A stretch of DNA of 64,000 nt from Nitrospira sp. ST-bin5 (GCA_002083555.1 MSXN01000003.1:222346-286345), one strand, 5' to 3'; shown: positions 1-8,578, counted from the first letter of the stretch. Program-made: numbers and translations. Notes: generated by a model not told the origin, from the letters alone.

Positions 1-150
1 ACACAGGGAACGAGCATCTTCCTTGCTGTCTCTATCGCCCATCACGTAGGTGTGGGTGGCCGTAATGATCCGAGTGGCGGCCTCAGCAGGAAGGGTAACA
101 AAGACGATGTGGGGCAAGACGAGAACGGAAAGAAACCAACCTACAATCAT
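1..150 (-). CDS. Secreted protein of unknown function, N-terminal part only
   Basis: Reading leftwards from an ATG at 150, an open frame of 50 codons runs off the window edge. It begins MIVGWFLSVLVLPHIVFVT and has a probable signal-peptide cleavage after PAEA, followed by a mature part starting ATRIITATHTYVMGDRDS. A GGAG motif sits six bases before the ATG; an in-frame ATG four codons upstream (162) is less well placed. The frame is open and hydrophobic in the way expected of a Sec signal. The family cannot be named from 50 residues. It lies downstream of the PDZ lipoprotein-like gene on the same strand, so the two may be co-transcribed. Confidence 0.6.
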   Translation of the reverse strand, partial: MIVGWFLSVLVLPHIVFVTLPAEAATRIITATHTYVMGDRDSKEDARSLC

Positions 151-218
151 GGCAGTCTCCATAACAGGCACGCGGGGTACAGAATTTGGGTTATTGCACT
201 TAGATCAGCCACTCCCAC

Positions 219-1472
219 TCACAACCCCGGTCTCGGCTCTGCCACGATACCTAGTTCCAAGGGCGATCCAGCCCGGCGGATATCGAGCTTCAAGGACTGC
301 CCCGCCTCGATCTGGCAAACCCGCTTGGCTTCGCGTTCTGATTTCACCCCCGCGAGTGAAGAACCGTTACAGCCGACGACCTGATCACCCACATGCAGCC
401 CCGCCTTCTCTGCGGGGAGGCCGCTCCGCAGTTCACGGACGGCGTAGTACCGGGAGCCGCCCGATTCGAGCAGTTCCCAATTCACGCCGATACGTCCGGA
501 GCCGAGCAAACCGGTCTGCGAGCCAAAACGCGCCAGGATGCGATGGACGATGATGCGGGCCGAACTCTCCGGATCGTCGGTGGTCTGATCGGTCAGATGG
601 CCTTCGCCGTTGAAGAGCAGCTGCCCGGTTTCCACATCGATCATCCGCAGCGACAGAGACACGCTGTTCGTCCGTGCTTCGGAGTGTTGATCCCATTGTT
701 GCACACCACCGACGATGATGGCCTGGGCACCGACCAACTTGCCGACCTTCAAGACGTTGGCATCGTCGGCGTGCGTGAGCTGAATTACCTGTTCTTTGAG
801 CACTTCATCGAGCTTCGCACGCTCGACCATGTTCATATCGAGATCCAACAACAACGTGGTGACAATGCCGGCTACGCGTGAACCGGAGCCCGGCGCATTC
901 GGCCCGTCTTCGAACAACATGACGGCCATCGTGCGGTAACGGTCGATGGAGTCACGATTGATCGGGCCCAATCCGGTGATAATCGGCTCGGATCTCCCCG
1001 CCCCAGTACCGAGACGCCCGTGCGGCACGCCGGCAACCTCACAGGATTTCCGTCGCTGTAAAATGGCGGCAGGGGGACCCCAGGTACAAAGTTCTTCATT
1101 CACCAGTACGACATGCTGGGGATATTCGCGCTGACGTTCCAGAGCAATATTAGTAAAGGGATAGATCACACAGCCGCCGATCCAGACGGAGATCGGACAA
1201 AGGCCCAGCTCATAGAGCCATTGATTGCGGGTGGTCAGTGAATATTCCCAGACGAGCATGCGGCCATCGTCCCGCAAGACGCGATCGGGCCGGCCGATCT
1301 CATCAAGCACCTGGGCCTTCGTCATCGGGACAGCCAGCCGATCCAGCTTCGACTCGGATTTATAAATGGTGTACCCGACTCCGCAGTGGGAAGAAAGCAG
1401 CGCTGCCACGAAGAGACTGATCAGTCTTATGAACCGACCGACTGCAACAGGAGGACGGGGAAGGCATCCCAT
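219..1472 (-). CDS. Envelope protein with BamE/SmpA-like, CsgG-like and C-terminal PDZ regions
   Basis: This 417-residue protein has a hydrophobic N-terminus (about residues 15-30) ending in a Cys, but the residues before it (SSHC) are a poor lipobox. Residues 40-75 (PMTKAQVLDEIGRPDRVLRD) look like the SmpA/BamE fold that also occurs in small outer-membrane lipoproteins. The middle part (about 170-310), with VVERAKLDEVLKEQ-like and VGAQAIIVGGV motifs, resembles CsgG/curli-type secretion proteins. The last 85 residues resemble a PDZ domain (SGLPAEKAGLHVGDQVVGCNG). The combination suggests an envelope assembly or regulatory-scaffold role; the exact function is unknown. No good ribosome binding site is seen at the chosen ATG, so the start may be later. 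Confidence 0.75.
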   Translation of the reverse strand: MGCLPRPPVAVGRFIRLISLFVAALLSSHCGVGYTIYKSESKLDRLAVPMTKAQVLDEIGRPDRVLRDDGRMLVWEYSLTTRNQWLYELGLCPISVWIGGCVIYPFTNIALERQREYPQHVVLVNEELCTWGPPAAILQRRKSCEVAGVPHGRLGTGAGRSEPIITGLGPINRDSIDRYRTMAVMLFEDGPNAPGSGSRVAGIVTTLLLDLDMNMVERAKLDEVLKEQVIQLTHADDANVLKVGKLVGAQAIIVGGVQQWDQHSEARTNSVSLSLRMIDVETGQLLFNGEGHLTDQTTDDPESSARIIVHRILARFGSQTGLLGSGRIGVNWELLESGGSRYYAVRELRSGLPAEKAGLHVGDQVVGCNGSSLAGVKSEREAKRVCQIEAGQSLKLDIRRAGSPLELGIVAEPRPGL

Positions 1473-1525
1473 GCAGGCAGCCTAACACTGCCGCCAACAG
1501 GCTTCAATGGAGGAAGCACCTGCGT

Positions 1526-1699
1526 AGGTTGCTCAAAACGGCTGTCCAGCAAGGCTGCAGCCGATAAAAGCACCGGAGGCGTAGCATTCCTCACCCGCCC
1601 ATCCCGAGCTGCCAAGACAGCTCGCTTCCCAAGTGGGGTACGTTGAGGACGCTTTCTAGGCGAGAACGAAGCTGGTAGGCGTTTTCAGCAACCTGCTAG
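1526..1699. repeat. Dispersed inverted-repeat element, copy 1
   Basis: The ends are near-perfect inverted repeats: AGGTTGCTCAAAACG at 1526-1540 pairs with CGTTTTCAGCAACCT at 1680-1694 (14 of 15 positions). Inside are blocks shared with copies at 6943, 41811 and 52341: CCAGCAAGGCTGCAGC, GTACGTTGAGG and GCGAGAACGAAGCTGG. This copy carries about 50 extra bases between the internal GTA(C) blocks. Its right end supplies the stop codon of the AlgH gene. Confidence 0.75.
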
Positions 1700-2256
1700 T
1701 TACAGGAGGGGTCGAACGGCATATCCGCGTAGTGTTGGTATGCATCCCCCAGACTCAGCAGAATCTCCTGCCAGACCTGTGCGGGATCTTTCTCAAACAC
1801 GACCTTGGAATCGGCGGGCAGGGTAATCCACGAACCGGTCTTCATCTCCGACTCCAGCTGGCCCGGACCCCAGCCAGAATATCCGAGGTAGGCACGGAAG
1901 GAATCTTTCGTCGTGGGACCGGTGAGGATCCGCTCGACCACCCCCATGTCGCCGCCAAGACAGACTCCATCAAACACATGGTGGGAATTCTCCGGCAGCT
2001 GGTCAACCCGATACAGGAGCATGACGTGATTCGTTTGCACGGGCCCCCCGGCATAGAGCACGTGACTTGCCCCTTCCATAATGGGCACCTGCGGGAGGGC
2101 TTCAGAAATGGACATGGCCGTCGGCCGATTGACGACGACACCGAGCGCGCCTTCATCACCATGCTCACAGAGCAATACCACGGTCTGCCGGAAATTCGGA
2201 TCGCGCAATTGAGGCGTCGCGACGAGGAAAATGCCCTTACCGAGTTCCACATCCAT
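1696..2256 (-). CDS. YqgE/AlgH family protein (UPF0301)
   Basis: The 186-residue product matches the AlgH/YqgE family over its whole length: GKGIFLVATPQLRDPNFRQ at the start, then VVLLCEHGDEGALGVVVNRP, a YAGGPVQ motif, and FRAYLGYSGWGPGQLESE. The family is widespread and structurally known but has no agreed biochemical role; a link to transcriptional regulation has been proposed in pseudomonads. An upstream extension of 26 codons is open, but the MDVELGK start gives the usual family length of about 187 residues. The stop codon lies within the end of the dispersed repeat at 1526-1699. Confidence 0.9.
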   Translation of the reverse strand: MDVELGKGIFLVATPQLRDPNFRQTVVLLCEHGDEGALGVVVNRPTAMSISEALPQVPIMEGASHVLYAGGPVQTNHVMLLYRVDQLPENSHHVFDGVCLGGDMGVVERILTGPTTKDSFRAYLGYSGWGPGQLESEMKTGSWITLPADSKVVFEKDPAQVWQEILLSLGDAYQHYADMPFDPSCN

Positions 2257-2342
2257 AACATCATCGTACCGTGCTCGCGACCACGGCGCAAGCCTAGGCT
2301 GAGAAACGCCGCTGCGCGAGGGTCCGTTCCCCACGGGACGTA

Positions 2343-3134
2343 CTACTTGTGATAGAGGGAGGGCCGGCGATCGCCGAGCAGATCGTTGTAGCGGGTGAGG
2401 GCCTTGTTCCGCGCTTCGGTAGGATCGATGTCCATCACGGCCAGCTCGTCACGGTCGCGCGGCGCGCGCTGCAGAATGACGCCGCGGGGACTCACGATCT
2501 CGCTGTTGCCGATAAAGGTGAGCGCATCTTTGCCGCCGCGCGCCTCAGTTCCGATGCGATTGCACGTGACGGCGAAGATGCGATTCTCCAGGCAACGCAC
2601 CGGCATGGAGTCCGGACAATTCGGCAAGACCAAATTGGAGGGATGACAGATAATGTCCGCCCCCATGAGGGCCAGCGTCCGCGCGGATTCAGGAAAGTAC
2701 CAATCGAAGCAGATCATGACACCGATCTTGGCGGATCCGATATCCCACACCTGAAACCCGGTGTCTCCGGGAGCAAAGCAGAGGGTCTCTTCAAAAAACA
2801 GGTGGCTCTTCCGATAGCAGCCGAGAAACCCCGACGGTCCGACGATCACCGCCGAGTTGTAACACTTCGCCCCGGCCCGCTCCGGCAGCCCGGCTACGAT
2901 GTGCATCCGGCGGCGCTTGGCGACATCGACCAGCATCTTGGTGGTCGGTCCGTCCGGCACCGGCTCGGACAGATTCCAGGCTTCCTCGGCCGAGACGAAC
3001 TGATAGCCCGATACACAGAGCTCCGGCAGGACCATGAGGTCGACCTCGGCCTGCTCAAGCTTGGCACGAATCGCCTCCAGATTCTTCGCGACTGCGCCGA
3101 ACTCCGGCTCATATTGGTAATACCCGACGCGCAC
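2343..3134 (-). CDS. Carbon-nitrogen hydrolase (nitrilase superfamily)
   Basis: A 263-residue nitrilase-superfamily amidase. The catalytic triad is visible: Glu in LMVLPELCVSGYQ, Lys in GCYRKSHLFFEE, and Cys in GVMICFDWYFPE. Such enzymes hydrolyse amides or omega-amides; the substrate cannot be told from sequence. GTG at 3134 is chosen as start because GAGGGAGAG lies just upstream and VRVGYYQYEP is a typical family N-terminus; the frame is open further upstream but without family similarity. It is transcribed in the same direction as AlgH. Confidence 0.88.
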   Translation of the reverse strand: MRVGYYQYEPEFGAVAKNLEAIRAKLEQAEVDLMVLPELCVSGYQFVSAEEAWNLSEPVPDGPTTKMLVDVAKRRRMHIVAGLPERAGAKCYNSAVIVGPSGFLGCYRKSHLFFEETLCFAPGDTGFQVWDIGSAKIGVMICFDWYFPESARTLALMGADIICHPSNLVLPNCPDSMPVRCLENRIFAVTCNRIGTEARGGKDALTFIGNSEIVSPRGVILQRAPRDRDELAVMDIDPTEARNKALTRYNDLLGDRRPSLYHK

Positions 3135-3238
3135 TGCGCTCTCTCCCTCAAGCAAAAACGGGCAGGGTACCTGTCCCCTGCCCGCTCCGAACACTCCGGC
3201 TGTCAGCTGACAGCCGGGCAACTTTGTGCTGTGGCTAG

Positions 3239-3586
3239 TTACTTCACTTCTGACAGATGCGTGACAGCGCCTTCGGCATGCTGCGTGGCGACATCCGCAT
3301 GACCGGCTTTCCCGTGCTCGACGGCTTCCTTGAGGTGCTTGATGCCTTCGTCGAGGTGGGGATTCTTCACACCCGCTGCCTCGGCATGGTGGAGGGCGCC
3401 TTCGGCATGCTTCACCAAGGCATCGGCATGGCCTTGCTTGCCATGGGCCGCGGCTTCTTTCGCATGTTCAACAGCCTCAGCCACATGCTTGTTATCGGCC
3501 AACGCCAGACCGGTCATGACCGGACCGCCAACGAACGCACTCACGGCCGCCAACATCACCAGGCTGCGACGAATAGAGATTGTCAT
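3239..3586 (-). CDS. SmbP-like small periplasmic metal-binding protein
   Basis: The 115-residue product has a signal peptide (IRRSLVMLAAVSAFV ending near ALA-DN), then a repeating helical pattern rich in His and Ala: HVAEAVEHAKEAAAHGK, HADALVKHAEGALHHAE, HLKEAVEHGKAGHADVATQ. This is the pattern of SmbP from Nitrosomonas europaea, a periplasmic four-helix protein that binds copper and other divalent metals. In a nitrifier rich in copper and heme enzymes it probably buffers metal. GGGAGG stands five bases before the ATG and a sigma-70-type promoter is visible upstream. Confidence 0.85.
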   Translation of the reverse strand: MTISIRRSLVMLAAVSAFVGGPVMTGLALADNKHVAEAVEHAKEAAAHGKQGHADALVKHAEGALHHAEAAGVKNPHLDEGIKHLKEAVEHGKAGHADVATQHAEGAVTHLSEVK

Positions 3587-3648
3587 AGTGGCCTCCCTAA
3601 AGGTTAATCATCATAGAAAAGGTGCGGATAAGCATTCCTCGTGGATTC

Positions 3649-3677
3649 ACCTTACACAGCGCGTTTTTGACTGTCAA
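3649..3677 (-). promoter_or_regulatory. Sigma-70-type promoter of the SmbP-like gene
   Basis: On the minus strand TTGACA (3672-3677) is followed after exactly 17 bases by TAAGGT (3649-3654), about 63 bases before the SmbP-like start. The -35 hexamer overlaps the stop codon of the rhodanese gene, so SmbP is probably transcribed separately from it. Confidence 0.55.
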
Positions 3678-4552
3678 GAAGGCCGCGCCGACTCGTTGAA
3701 TCCCAGAATTTTCTGCAGCCCTTGTATGTCTTTTTCAACCGGACAGGCGAAATCCCGGCTCCACTCCCACCAGGACCCCGGATAGTTGCGGACATTCTGA
3801 TAGCCCACGAGCTTCAGCACAAAATAGAGCCAGGCCGATCGAACACCGCCGGTGCAGTAACAGACAATCTCCTGGGAATCCTGGATCCCCTTGTCCTGCA
3901 GGGAATCCTTGATGGCGACGAAATCCTTGATCGTCGCATCTTTGTTGAGAAACGTGTTCCACGCCACATGGATGGCCGAGGGAATATGGCCGGGGCGCGG
4001 AATCCCCGACACTTCCTTGCCGAGATACTCTTCCAGACTACGCGCATCCAAGACGGCCGTTTGCGGATGGGGCTGCCGAACAATGAGCTTCAACTCATCC
4101 TTGGTTATTGCGACACTCTTCACCGGCTTGGCTTTGAACGTGCCGAGCTTCGGCGTCTCGCGGCCATGCGCGAAGGGGCGCTTCTCCGCCGTCCACTTGA
4201 CCCAGCCTCCGTCGAGTACTTTCAAATTCTGGTGGCCGAGATATTCCAGCATCCAGAACATGCGCCCTTCGTCGCCCCAGTTATCGAAGGGATTGGAGTA
4301 GATGACGACCTCGCTGTCGTTGCTGATCCCCAGTGCCGAGAGCTGCCGTTCGATCTGGGCGAGATCGGGGTTCAGGAGCCCTTTGGGAATGGCATTCGGA
4401 TCGCTGTATTCATGCCAGGTCGTATGCACGGCACCGGGAATATGACCACCGAATTCATAGGCCGACTTTCCCCGGACATCGACGATCACCAATCCCGGCT
4501 GCCCGAGACGCTGTTGCAAGGTTTCCGTATCCATCAATAAAGGGTGTGTCAT
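3674..4552 (-). CDS. Sulfurtransferase with two rhodanese domains
   Basis: The 292-residue product has an inactive N-terminal rhodanese domain (about residues 5-125) and a catalytic C-terminal one with the active-site loop CYCTGGVRS, where the second Cys pattern (C-x-TGGVR) is typical of 3-mercaptopyruvate or thiosulfate sulfurtransferases. It transfers sulfane sulfur to cyanide or thiol acceptors. The start MTHPLLMDTETL is chosen because AAGGA lies five bases upstream; seven codons of extension are open. It follows the pentaheme cytochrome gene by 21 bases on the same strand and may share its transcript. Confidence 0.88.
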   Translation of the reverse strand: MTHPLLMDTETLQQRLGQPGLVIVDVRGKSAYEFGGHIPGAVHTTWHEYSDPNAIPKGLLNPDLAQIERQLSALGISNDSEVVIYSNPFDNWGDEGRMFWMLEYLGHQNLKVLDGGWVKWTAEKRPFAHGRETPKLGTFKAKPVKSVAITKDELKLIVRQPHPQTAVLDARSLEEYLGKEVSGIPRPGHIPSAIHVAWNTFLNKDATIKDFVAIKDSLQDKGIQDSQEIVCYCTGGVRSAWLYFVLKLVGYQNVRNYPGSWWEWSRDFACPVEKDIQGLQKILGFNESARPS

Positions 4553-4573
4553 GTGGTTCCTTCTTGTGAGCAA

Positions 4574-5860
4574 TCAGCTATTGGCTTTCAGCGGACAGCT
4601 TGTTGGTTCCGGCTGACGGCTGAGAGCTGACCGCTGATTGCTCTCGACCAACGCCGCAGCGAGCGCACCGGACAGCGGAAACTCCCGTTCGTAGATCACG
4701 AACCGATAGGGATCGTTCCCCGTCAGCCCGTACTTCGTCCGGAGCATCTCGTGCTGCCCGTCCGTCAGAATGTGGTACTGCACCCGCGCCTTGAGAATCA
4801 AGCCCTCTGATTTAGGGGGGAGACGATAGGCAAAACTGTACTCCCGGCTCGCCAGAGGCAGGAGCCGGTTGTCGTACAGTTCGAGAATGGCCGGCTGCCA
4901 GAGAATCCAGCGCCCCATCGTCGATTTCTGCTGATCCAGCACGTTGTGCTGCGCATCCTCGACGGAAAACTCGATAGTAAAGTGCCGGTCGGGATCGCCT
5001 GTCGGAATCTTGTGCCCCGCACCGGCATTGATCAGATTCAACGTAAAGGCGATTTCGTCGCCCGGTTTGGGCTGCGGGGTGTCCGTCTTGACCTCGATCG
5101 CCACCGCCCGTTGAATCATGTCCGGATCGTGCCCGCCCCGCCACAGATGCCGGCGGCCATGGCGAATGGGACTATCCGGTGCCACCGGGCGAGTCACCTC
5201 GGGCATGTGGCAACTCTGGCAGATGAAGCCCCGCTCCTGCATAAAGAACTTGCCTTCGTACTCGGCATAGGTCCCGCAAGGGCCCACATTGTAGAATTGC
5301 GCAGGCCCCGACACGACGTTATGACAGCGCTGGCAGACCTGCGTGGTCCGAAAGTTCGGATCGAACTTCGTGGGATGCGGGGCGGCGGAATCTTCGAACG
5401 GCCCGTAGATCACGCCATCGCGCACATGGCAGGCGGCGCAGGTGACCGATTCCTTCTGATAGGCGGGGTCATAATGCGGATTGGGCTCCTCCACCGCCTT
5501 CTCTACCCGACCGCGCGGAATCTCCTTCACCAAGGTCGGCTGCTGATTCTCCAGCGGCGTGTGGCAGTTCAGGCAGACCCAGATGTTCTTATCCTTCTTC
5601 CAGTAAGCCTGAAAAAACGGGTCTTCGTAGGCCTTCGAGTGGATGCTGGTCTTCCACTCATCATAGATCTCGCGATGGCACTGCCCGCACGATTCAGCGC
5701 TCAGACTCGTCAAACCTTCCGGCACTTTCTGAAACGGAATCGCATGCGCATACTCATCGCGCAGGCCAAAAATCACGACGGGTTTGATCTCGGTGTAGTA
5801 GACATAGATCGCGGCGGCCAGACCGACGACGCCCAATCCTATTTTCATCAGCCGCGTCAT
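4574..5860 (-). CDS. Membrane-anchored pentaheme cytochrome c (cytochrome c554-like)
   Basis: The 428-residue product has one N-terminal membrane helix (about residues 5-25, MKIGLGVVGLAAAIYVYY) acting as an uncleaved anchor. Five CxxCH heme sites follow: CGQCH, CLNCH, CAACH, CQRCH and CQSCH. The pattern ESCGQCHREIYDEWKTSIH is typical of the cytochrome c554 family. The last 180 residues are heme-free and beta-rich. It is a probable periplasmic electron carrier. Its ATG overlaps the stop codon of the upstream HDAC-like gene (ATGA), so the two are translationally coupled. Two related pentaheme proteins are encoded at 29.2 and 30.5 kb. Confidence 0.88.
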   Translation of the reverse strand: MTRLMKIGLGVVGLAAAIYVYYTEIKPVVIFGLRDEYAHAIPFQKVPEGLTSLSAESCGQCHREIYDEWKTSIHSKAYEDPFFQAYWKKDKNIWVCLNCHTPLENQQPTLVKEIPRGRVEKAVEEPNPHYDPAYQKESVTCAACHVRDGVIYGPFEDSAAPHPTKFDPNFRTTQVCQRCHNVVSGPAQFYNVGPCGTYAEYEGKFFMQERGFICQSCHMPEVTRPVAPDSPIRHGRRHLWRGGHDPDMIQRAVAIEVKTDTPQPKPGDEIAFTLNLINAGAGHKIPTGDPDRHFTIEFSVEDAQHNVLDQQKSTMGRWILWQPAILELYDNRLLPLASREYSFAYRLPPKSEGLILKARVQYHILTDGQHEMLRTKYGLTGNDPYRFVIYEREFPLSGALAAALVESNQRSALSRQPEPTSCPLKANS

Positions 5861-6801
5861 GCGGCCAGGAGCCCGCGCACATGGGCGTCGACCGACACCG
5901 CCAGCGCCGTAAGGTGATACCCGCCTTCGAGAGATGAGAGGATGCGCCCTTGCGCATAGGTCTTGGCGATGCCGGCGACGATGCCCGTCAGCTCCGCATA
6001 GCCCGACTCGGTCAATCCCATACTGGCAAGCGGATCGTCTTTGTGCGCATCGAATCCGGCCGAGATGATCACCAGCTCAGGCTTGAACCGCTCTGCCGCA
6101 GGCACGAGCACCTTGTGAAAGACGGCGCGATATTCGTCGTCACCCTCTCCCGCTTCCATCGGCACGTTGATCGTGTAGCCTTCCCCTGCACCCCGGCCCC
6201 GCTCCGACTCACGGCCGGTGCCCGGATAGTGGGGAAATTGATGCGTACTGAAAAAGAGGACGGAGGGATCGTCTTCAAAGCTGTGCTGCGTCCCGTTGCC
6301 GTGATGCACATCCCAATCAACGATCAGCACACGCGAGAGCCCGTGCTTCTTCTGGGCATAGCGCGCGGCGATGGCCACATTATTCAACAAACAAAACCCC
6401 ATCGCGCGATTGGCTTCTGCATGGTGCCCCGGAGGCCGCACCGCGCAAAACACCTGATCGACCTGCTTCGCCATCATCGCATCGACCGCGGCCAGTGCGC
6501 CTCCGGCCGCCAGATAGGCAGCGGTGAGCGAACCGGGGGACATCGACGTATCGGGATCGAGCGACACGCGCCCGCTGGCCGGCGCATGTTGTTTCAACGA
6601 CGCGAGATAGGCCGCCGTGTGAACCAGGGTGATCCACTGATCCTCGGCCATGCGTGGCTCGATCCTGGTCAGTTGCGCCATCGTGCCGCTCTGTTCCAGT
6701 TGCTGGACAATCGCGCGCAGCCGGTTTGGCGACTCGGGATGGCCCATCCCCATGTCGTGTTCGAGATACCGCGGATCGTAGACGAGCCCAGTCTTGCCCA
6801 T
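5857..6801 (-). CDS. Histone deacetylase-family (AcuC/class II-like) amidohydrolase
   Basis: The 314-residue product has the full zinc-hydrolase signature: RPPGHHAEANRAMGFCLLNN (the two catalytic His), VDWDVHHGNGTQ (zinc ligands Asp and His), FFSTHQFPHYPGTG, and SAGFDAHKDDPL (second Asp ligand). Bacterial members deacetylate acetyl-lysine, acetylpolyamines or acetyl-CoA synthetase; the substrate here is unknown. The gene directly precedes and overlaps the pentaheme cytochrome by four bases, an odd partnership. Upstream are two tandem copies of a 12-base sequence that may be an operator. Confidence 0.9.
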   Translation of the reverse strand: MGKTGLVYDPRYLEHDMGMGHPESPNRLRAIVQQLEQSGTMAQLTRIEPRMAEDQWITLVHTAAYLASLKQHAPASGRVSLDPDTSMSPGSLTAAYLAAGGALAAVDAMMAKQVDQVFCAVRPPGHHAEANRAMGFCLLNNVAIAARYAQKKHGLSRVLIVDWDVHHGNGTQHSFEDDPSVLFFSTHQFPHYPGTGRESERGRGAGEGYTINVPMEAGEGDDEYRAVFHKVLVPAAERFKPELVIISAGFDAHKDDPLASMGLTESGYAELTGIVAGIAKTYAQGRILSSLEGGYHLTALAVSVDAHVRGLLAA

Positions 6802-6846
6802 AACGAAAGCCGTGAAACGCTAAAGGTAAAACGTGATCTGCATCAT

Positions 6847-6870
6847 CGTGTCGTATGACGTGTCGTATGA
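6847..6870. repeat. Two tandem copies of a 12-mer upstream of the HDAC-like gene
   Basis: CGTGTCGTATGA occurs twice without a gap (6847-6858 and 6859-6870), 46 bases before the HDAC-like ATG. The position suits an operator with two helical-phase sites (12-base spacing), but no regulator is known. Confidence 0.6.
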
Positions 6871-6942
6871 AATGAGATTAGCATGCAGGAATCGGCATAG
6901 ACAACGAGCGAACCTGCGTGCTACGGTCGATGACCAATTACG

Positions 6943-7065
6943 CAGGCTGATCAAAAAGCCCGTCCAGCAAGGCCGCAACGAGCGATGAGGCGAATCGTAC
7001 TTTTTCCGTACGTTGAGCCTCTGAGCGATGCGAGAACGCCGCTGGCAGGCTTTTTCACCAGCCTG
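6943..7065. repeat. Dispersed inverted-repeat element, copy 2
   Basis: The terminal inverted repeats CAGGCTGATCAAAAAGCC (6943-6960) and GGCTTTTTCACCAGCCTG (7048-7065) pair at 16 of 18 positions. Internal blocks CCAGCAAGGCCGCAACGAGC, GTACGTTGAGCCTCTGAGC and GCGATGCGAGAACG are shared with the copies at 1526, 41811 and 52341. It lies between two divergent genes and ends 13 bases before the TPR start. Confidence 0.75.
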
Positions 7066-7078
7066 CCTGGAGGATGAC

Positions 7079-7396
7079 ATGCCCAATCCCCGTATCGAAC
7101 CGCTGAAGAGAGTGCTCGCGATTGAACCGACGGACGATGTCGCGTGGTTCGGTCTCGGGAAAGCCTATATGGAAGACGGCAACTTCGACGAAGCGGCCAA
7201 GGCCCTGCAGCAGTGCATCACGGTCAAGCCGACCTACTCTGCCGCCTACTACGCCCTCGCGCAGTCGCTGCACAAACTCGGCCGCATCGACGAATGTCGG
7301 GCGGTGTCGGTCACCGGCATCGACGTCTCGACGAAAAACGGCGACGCGATGGTGACGAAGAATCTGGAAATGCTGAAGAGCTCGCTTCCAGCTTGA
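7079..7396 (+). CDS. Small tetratricopeptide-repeat protein
   Basis: The 105-residue product is made of about two and a half TPR units: PTDDVAWFGLGKAYMEDGNFDEAAKALQQ and PTYSAAYYALAQSLHKLGRIDE. It has no signal peptide, so it is a cytoplasmic protein-interaction module. GGAGGATGAC precedes the ATG at 7079, which fixes the start; a longer frame upstream reads through the dispersed repeat and is not credible. It is convergent with the gene at 7400, only three bases away. Confidence 0.82.
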   Translation: MPNPRIEPLKRVLAIEPTDDVAWFGLGKAYMEDGNFDEAAKALQQCITVKPTYSAAYYALAQSLHKLGRIDECRAVSVTGIDVSTKNGDAMVTKNLEMLKSSLPA

Positions 7397-7399
7397 CGC

Positions 7400-8245
7400 T
7401 TAGAGCACCTGTCGAAAGGTCTCTGCCTGTAACTCTGTGAGCGGTGACCGCACACCGGGGTTCTGCACCAACATCCTGACACGCGGATAGCCTCGTTGCC
7501 GCTTCGGCCGTTCGATGAGGTCGACGTTGGCCAGTCTCGTCCCCGCCTTCGACGGTAACGGCTCCACATCCCACAAAGCAATCATCACGGCGCTGAGCTG
7601 CCGCAGCGTGGTCAGGAGCACCGTGACTGAACCGGCTAGCGCTTTCAGATCCAGCCAGATTTCTTCATGCCGGCTCGTCTTATCCCCCAGCAGATCCGCC
7701 CGCGGGACGGAGATACAGAGCACCACCGGATCGCAATAGTCGGCCAACTGCTTCGCCTTCTGCCGGATGCGGGCCAGGATGCGATGGATCAGGATGACGC
7801 CCCGATCCTCTTCGTCGCCTTGCACATCAATCTCAGCCAGCCCCCGAACCGGCAGCTGCCGGCGCTCTGCGGAGCCCACCATCGCGGTCGCTTCGACGAA
7901 GAATCGTTCCCGGCCCAGATAACATTCCAAATCGGCCGTCCGCGCCTGCGACTCCGGCAGAAAATTCACCCGGGCGCCGACACGGATCAACTGGGTGGCC
8001 AATTCCAGTTCAGCCAGCGCGGACTCTCGGACCCCGTAATCGTAATGGGTCAGGCGGGGAACGAGACGACCCAAGCGAAGATGACTGGCTGCGTCGCCGC
8101 AATGCTGCTCCACCGTCGAACAGCGCTCTTCAAGATCGCGGGAGAGCCCTTGCTCTTCCCGCTTCCAGGCGGGCAGCGACGCCTGATGGCCTTCCCGAAG
8201 ATGGGTGACCAGCTTGAATGTTTTTCGAGGTCGGAACCGTGCCAT
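7400..8245 (-). CDS. Uncharacterised protein with a possible PD-(D/E)XK nuclease-like core
   Basis: The 281-residue product has no family I can name. Around residues 75-120 the pattern ELELATQLIRVGARVNF, then ADLECYLGRERFFVEATAM (Asp, about ten residues, Glu-Ala-Thr) fits the alpha-beta core of PD-(D/E)XK-type folds with the last catalytic position replaced by Thr. The remainder has a VLCISVPRADL strand and an Arg-rich C-terminus. It follows the 109-residue gene at 8249 by three bases on the same strand, so they form a pair of unknown purpose. The nuclease idea rests on pattern only. Confidence 0.6.
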   Translation of the reverse strand: MARFRPRKTFKLVTHLREGHQASLPAWKREEQGLSRDLEERCSTVEQHCGDAASHLRLGRLVPRLTHYDYGVRESALAELELATQLIRVGARVNFLPESQARTADLECYLGRERFFVEATAMVGSAERRQLPVRGLAEIDVQGDEEDRGVILIHRILARIRQKAKQLADYCDPVVLCISVPRADLLGDKTSRHEEIWLDLKALAGSVTVLLTTLRQLSAVMIALWDVEPLPSKAGTRLANVDLIERPKRQRGYPRVRMLVQNPGVRSPLTELQAETFRQVL

Positions 8246-8248
8246 GGC

Positions 8249-8578
8249 TCACACCGCTTCAGTCCCCTCGTCATCACCGGAGGCCAACCCCAACGCTTCC
8301 GGCTGACGCTTCGACACTTCTTCATATACTTCATCCAACCACCGGCTGGCACAGCCGAGGACTTCGCGGACCAACGGCTCAGGTTGCCCGGTGCGCTTGA
8401 TGGCCCACTGCGTCACATATTCCAGTAATATCGCCCGTTCAAATTGCCGCGACGACTGCGAGGCAATGGCCGACAATTCGCCCAGACCCGTGTTGATGAT
8501 GTCCGCCACAATCTCCCGCGCATACGAGGTGCTGGCCGTCACATATTGGATCGCCCTATTGAGTTCTTGATCGGTCAT
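8249..8578 (-). CDS. Hypothetical helical protein
   Basis: The 109-residue, probably all-helical product begins MTDQELNRAIQYVTASTSYA. AAAGGA lies before the ATG at 8578; the frame continues 35 codons upstream without protein-like character. No domain is recognised. It is the first gene of a two-gene unit with the possible nuclease-like protein at 7400. Confidence 0.65.
   Translation of the reverse strand: MTDQELNRAIQYVTASTSYAREIVADIINTGLGELSAIASQSSRQFERAILLEYVTQWAIKRTGQPEPLVREVLGCASRWLDEVYEEVSKRQPEALGLASGDDEGTEAV

Noticed and set aside
3179..3215. Palindromic GCTGTCAGCTGACAGC sequence after the SmbP-like gene
   Set aside because: Short low-complexity AGCTG-type sequences recur near 4580-4640; they may be remnants of simple repeats and no function can be supported.
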